34,679 bases of DNA from Corynebacterium sp. (GTDB lineage: Bacteria > Actinomycetota > Actinomycetes > Mycobacteriales > Mycobacteriaceae): positions 1 through 34,679 of the forward strand of contig NZ_JAUNLP010000011.1 of the NCBI RefSeq assembly GCF_030532195.1, read 5' to 3'. The notes under the pieces were generated by a model that saw only the letters and a program-made list of their open reading frames with translations, was not told the origin of the DNA and did not search any database. This document shows, one piece after another, positions 33,415 to 34,679 of this stretch. The first letter of the stretch is position 1; every line of letters starts with the position of its first letter. The translations under genes and the position numbers were made by a program.

Positions 33415-34104
33415 CTACTGACCAGCCTCTTCGTTGGCGATAGCCCACTCATCGCGGGCGGCGTTTTCCAGATTCTGGCAATCATAGAGACTCGGAAGCT
33501 TGTGGCCCTGGGCCTCGAACTGCTCGATAGTCGGGGCCTTCTGGTCACGCTCCGACAGAATCATGTCCTTCTCCGTGAGATTGCCCTTGGCCAGCAGTTT
33601 TGCCAAGTCGATTCCCAGCGACGGGTCCTTGATGCTGACAGCGTGCTCGGCCTCCGGGTTGTAGCCGGTGGAAGTGAGGTAGGTGAGCACGGAGTCGTCG
33701 GCAAGCGAAACGAAACCATGCCCAATGCCGTTGGGGAGATAGACCACGCGGCGCGTCTTGGAGTCGAGCTCGAAGACCTCGACCTGGCCGAAGGTATCGG
33801 AGCCGCGGCGCAGGTCAACTGCGATGTCGAGGATATGGCCGGCGGGGCATGTGACTAACTTGGCCTGGCCAGGGTGGCCATCCGGTGCGGTGCTGACATC
33901 GGCGAAGTGGAGGCCTCGGACCACGCCTGCGGCGGAGACGCTCATGTTGGCCTGCTCCGGGAAGAACGGGTAGCCCGTGGCCTCGGCGAATGCGTCGAGG
34001 CGATACCACTCGTGGAAGCTGCCGCGGCTGTCGCCGTGGATTACTGGATCGAAGATGAATACGCCGTCGATTGAGGTGGGCTGGAATGTGCTCTTAGGGC
34101 TCAT
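33415..34104 (-). CDS. rmlC: dTDP-4-dehydrorhamnose 3,5-epimerase RmlC (stand-alone)
   Basis: This 229-residue cupin-fold enzyme epimerises the 4-keto-6-deoxy sugar in dTDP-rhamnose synthesis. Visible landmarks are DGVFIFDPVIHGDSRGSFHEWYR, with the substrate-binding Arg, GVVRGLHFAD with the catalytic His, DLRRGSDTFGQVEVFEL and the Tyr-containing VVYLPNGIGHGFVSL. About 40 residues follow the epimerase domain, ending ENAARDEWAIANEEAGQ, where corynebacterial fused RmlC-RmlD proteins would continue into RmlD; here the gene stops. A -10-like TACACT (34113-34118) ends eight bases before the ATG, so the message may be leaderless. It heads the rmlC-rmlA pair. Confidence 0.93.
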   Translation of the reverse strand: MSPKSTFQPTSIDGVFIFDPVIHGDSRGSFHEWYRLDAFAEATGYPFFPEQANMSVSAAGVVRGLHFADVSTAPDGHPGQAKLVTCPAGHILDIAVDLRRGSDTFGQVEVFELDSKTRRVVYLPNGIGHGFVSLADDSVLTYLTSTGYNPEAEHAVSIKDPSLGIDLAKLLAKGNLTEKDMILSERDQKAPTIEQFEAQGHKLPSLYDCQNLENAARDEWAIANEEAGQ

Positions 34105-34242
34105 GGGTAATAAGTGTAGACGCGGGGCTGGGGTTGAGGCTGGTGGTGTGGGATGGTGTGAGCTTAGGCGCGGGCGGGATGAGGGATTGGCGAGCCGGAA
34201 TTAACGTTTAACGATGTTTATCCGGGGGTTCCAGACCTAAGG

Positions 34243-34322
34243 TCTCGATTTGTGTGCCTTTTTGATTGGCTCGGCCGGTTGCGACCTGGGAGTTTCTAAT
34301 TTGAAGCCCACACAAATCGAGA
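34243..34322 (+). other. Stem-loop element 1 (14-bp stem enclosing a conserved core)
   Basis: TCTCGATTTGTGTG (34243-34256) is perfectly complementary to CACACAAATCGAGA (34309-34322). The interior carries GGGAGTTTCTAAT (34288-34300), part of a 26-base core (34286-34311) that recurs inverted in element 2 with two differences. The element is 80 bases long. A structured RNA, a DNA hairpin site or a non-autonomous repeat are all possible. Confidence 0.7.
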
Positions 34323-34387
34323 GTTGAGGTCAGAAGGGACCGTTCTTGGGGCGAATCCGTTAACCCCGAGCACGAAAACAACGGTTA

Positions 34388-34411
34388 ACCCCGTTCACAG
34401 GGGTCTTTTTT
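34388..34411 (+). terminator. Intrinsic terminator between the stem-loop elements
   Basis: ACCCC and GGGGT form a 5-bp stem around the loop GTTCACA, followed by C and six T. No plus-strand protein gene lies upstream in this region, so the transcript it ends would be non-coding and would include element 1. A weak promoter-like pair (TTGGCG near 34188, TAACGAT near 34209) precedes it. Confidence 0.6.
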
Positions 34412-34417
34412 ACCCAG

Positions 34418-34501
34418 ACTCGCATGTTTGGTGGGCTACAGATTAGAAACTCCCAGAACAGAATTACTCAAAAGCCCGAAAAACCCACCAAACATGCGAG
34501 T
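34418..34501 (-). other. Stem-loop element 2 (18-bp stem enclosing the same core, inverted)
   Basis: ACTCGCATGTTTGGTGGG (34418-34435) is perfectly complementary to CCCACCAAACATGCGAGT (34484-34501). The core ATTAGAAACTCCC (34442-34454) is the reverse complement of that in element 1. On the minus strand the order is stem, about 29-base loop with a T-run, core, 6-base spacer, stem, exactly as in element 1. The stem sequences differ between the elements while pairing stays perfect. Confidence 0.72.
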
Positions 34502-34626
34502 TGAGGTACTTTTGGGCCGTTTTGCCAGACTTTCGAGGTGCACAAGTGGCCAAAGTTGCGGGTGGGGCTGATGCTGCAGGTGGGACTTGCTCTTGCGTGG
34601 GACTCCTGCTCCCGCTCCGACTCCTA

Positions 34627-34679
34627 CCCGTTACCTTGTGAGTGTCCCTGATAATGGGGATAGTCGCTGGTCCCGGTAT
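34627..34679. repeat. 53-bp terminal inverted repeat, right copy
   Basis: This is the exact reverse complement of bases 2-54, with divergence immediately inside. See the left copy; the two point outwards into the same unknown sequence. Confidence 0.85.

Larger units (their letters stand above)
34105..34679. other. Gene-free 575-base terminal region with structured repeats
   Basis: No convincing protein gene is visible. In order the region holds the rmlC promoter, a GT-rich stretch to about 34200, a small dyad AGACC-TAA-GGTCT (34233-34245), stem-loop element 1, a tenfold-matching GTTAACCCCG pair (34359-34368 and 34384-34393), an intrinsic terminator, stem-loop element 2, about 125 bases without recognisable features, and the terminal repeat. 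Confidence 0.7.

Noticed and set aside
34243..34501. CRISPR-like repeats.
   Set aside because: Only two copies exist, in opposite orientation, with different stems and no spacer periodicity or cas genes.

Overview
The window looks like a contig from a Corynebacterium or close relative. The evidence is a menE/menA/DUF4229 neighbourhood, rmlA/rmlC sugar-nucleotide genes, a class II UvrA, very short or absent 5' leaders, and a near-consensus DtxR box. All 32 protein genes called appear intact. I saw no tRNA, rRNA or CRISPR array, and no complete insertion sequence. The first and last ~53 bases are exact inverted copies of each other, so the window is probably a whole contig that ends in the same repeat on both sides.

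Bases 1-13,850 form a metal-acquisition island, all on the minus strand. A five-gene Dpp/Nik/Cnt-type ABC importer (lipoprotein, two permeases, two ATPases; 13,778 down to 8,551) has a Zur-box-like palindrome in its promoter. After it comes a second operon with its own promoter and DtxR-like operator: sbnB - y4yA - sbnA - MATE exporter - FecB - FecCD permease - ATPase (8,431 down to 132). SbnA and SbnB are the pair that makes L-2,3-diaminopropionate. With the Y4yA-type PLP decarboxylase, an exporter and a siderophore-type importer, this reads as a make-export-reimport metallophore locus. No NIS or NRPS synthetase is present, and the sbn genes look AT-richer than their neighbours.

Bases 14,056-20,585 are housekeeping or accessory genes on the minus strand: pyridoxal kinase, ArfB-like release factor, a 2-oxoacid decarboxylase, a TetR regulator with a candidate operator, and a class II UvrA. 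Bases 20,718-26,397 run on the plus strand: SDR oxidoreductase, AlkB-like dioxygenase, a NarL-type two-component system, and the two-gene ABC exporter it probably controls. Bases 26,448-28,409 (minus) hold a YkvI-like membrane protein and MsrA. Bases 28,528-31,759 (plus) hold menE, menA and an alpha/beta hydrolase. Then come DUF4229 (minus), a small membrane protein (plus), and rmlC-rmlA (minus).

The last 575 bases have no recognisable protein gene. They carry two structured elements of about 80 nt in opposite orientation. Each has a perfect stem of unrelated sequence (14 and 18 bp) and both share a 26-nt core (24/26 identical). A plus-strand intrinsic terminator lies between them. This pair and the synthetase-less metallophore locus are the most interesting parts of the window.
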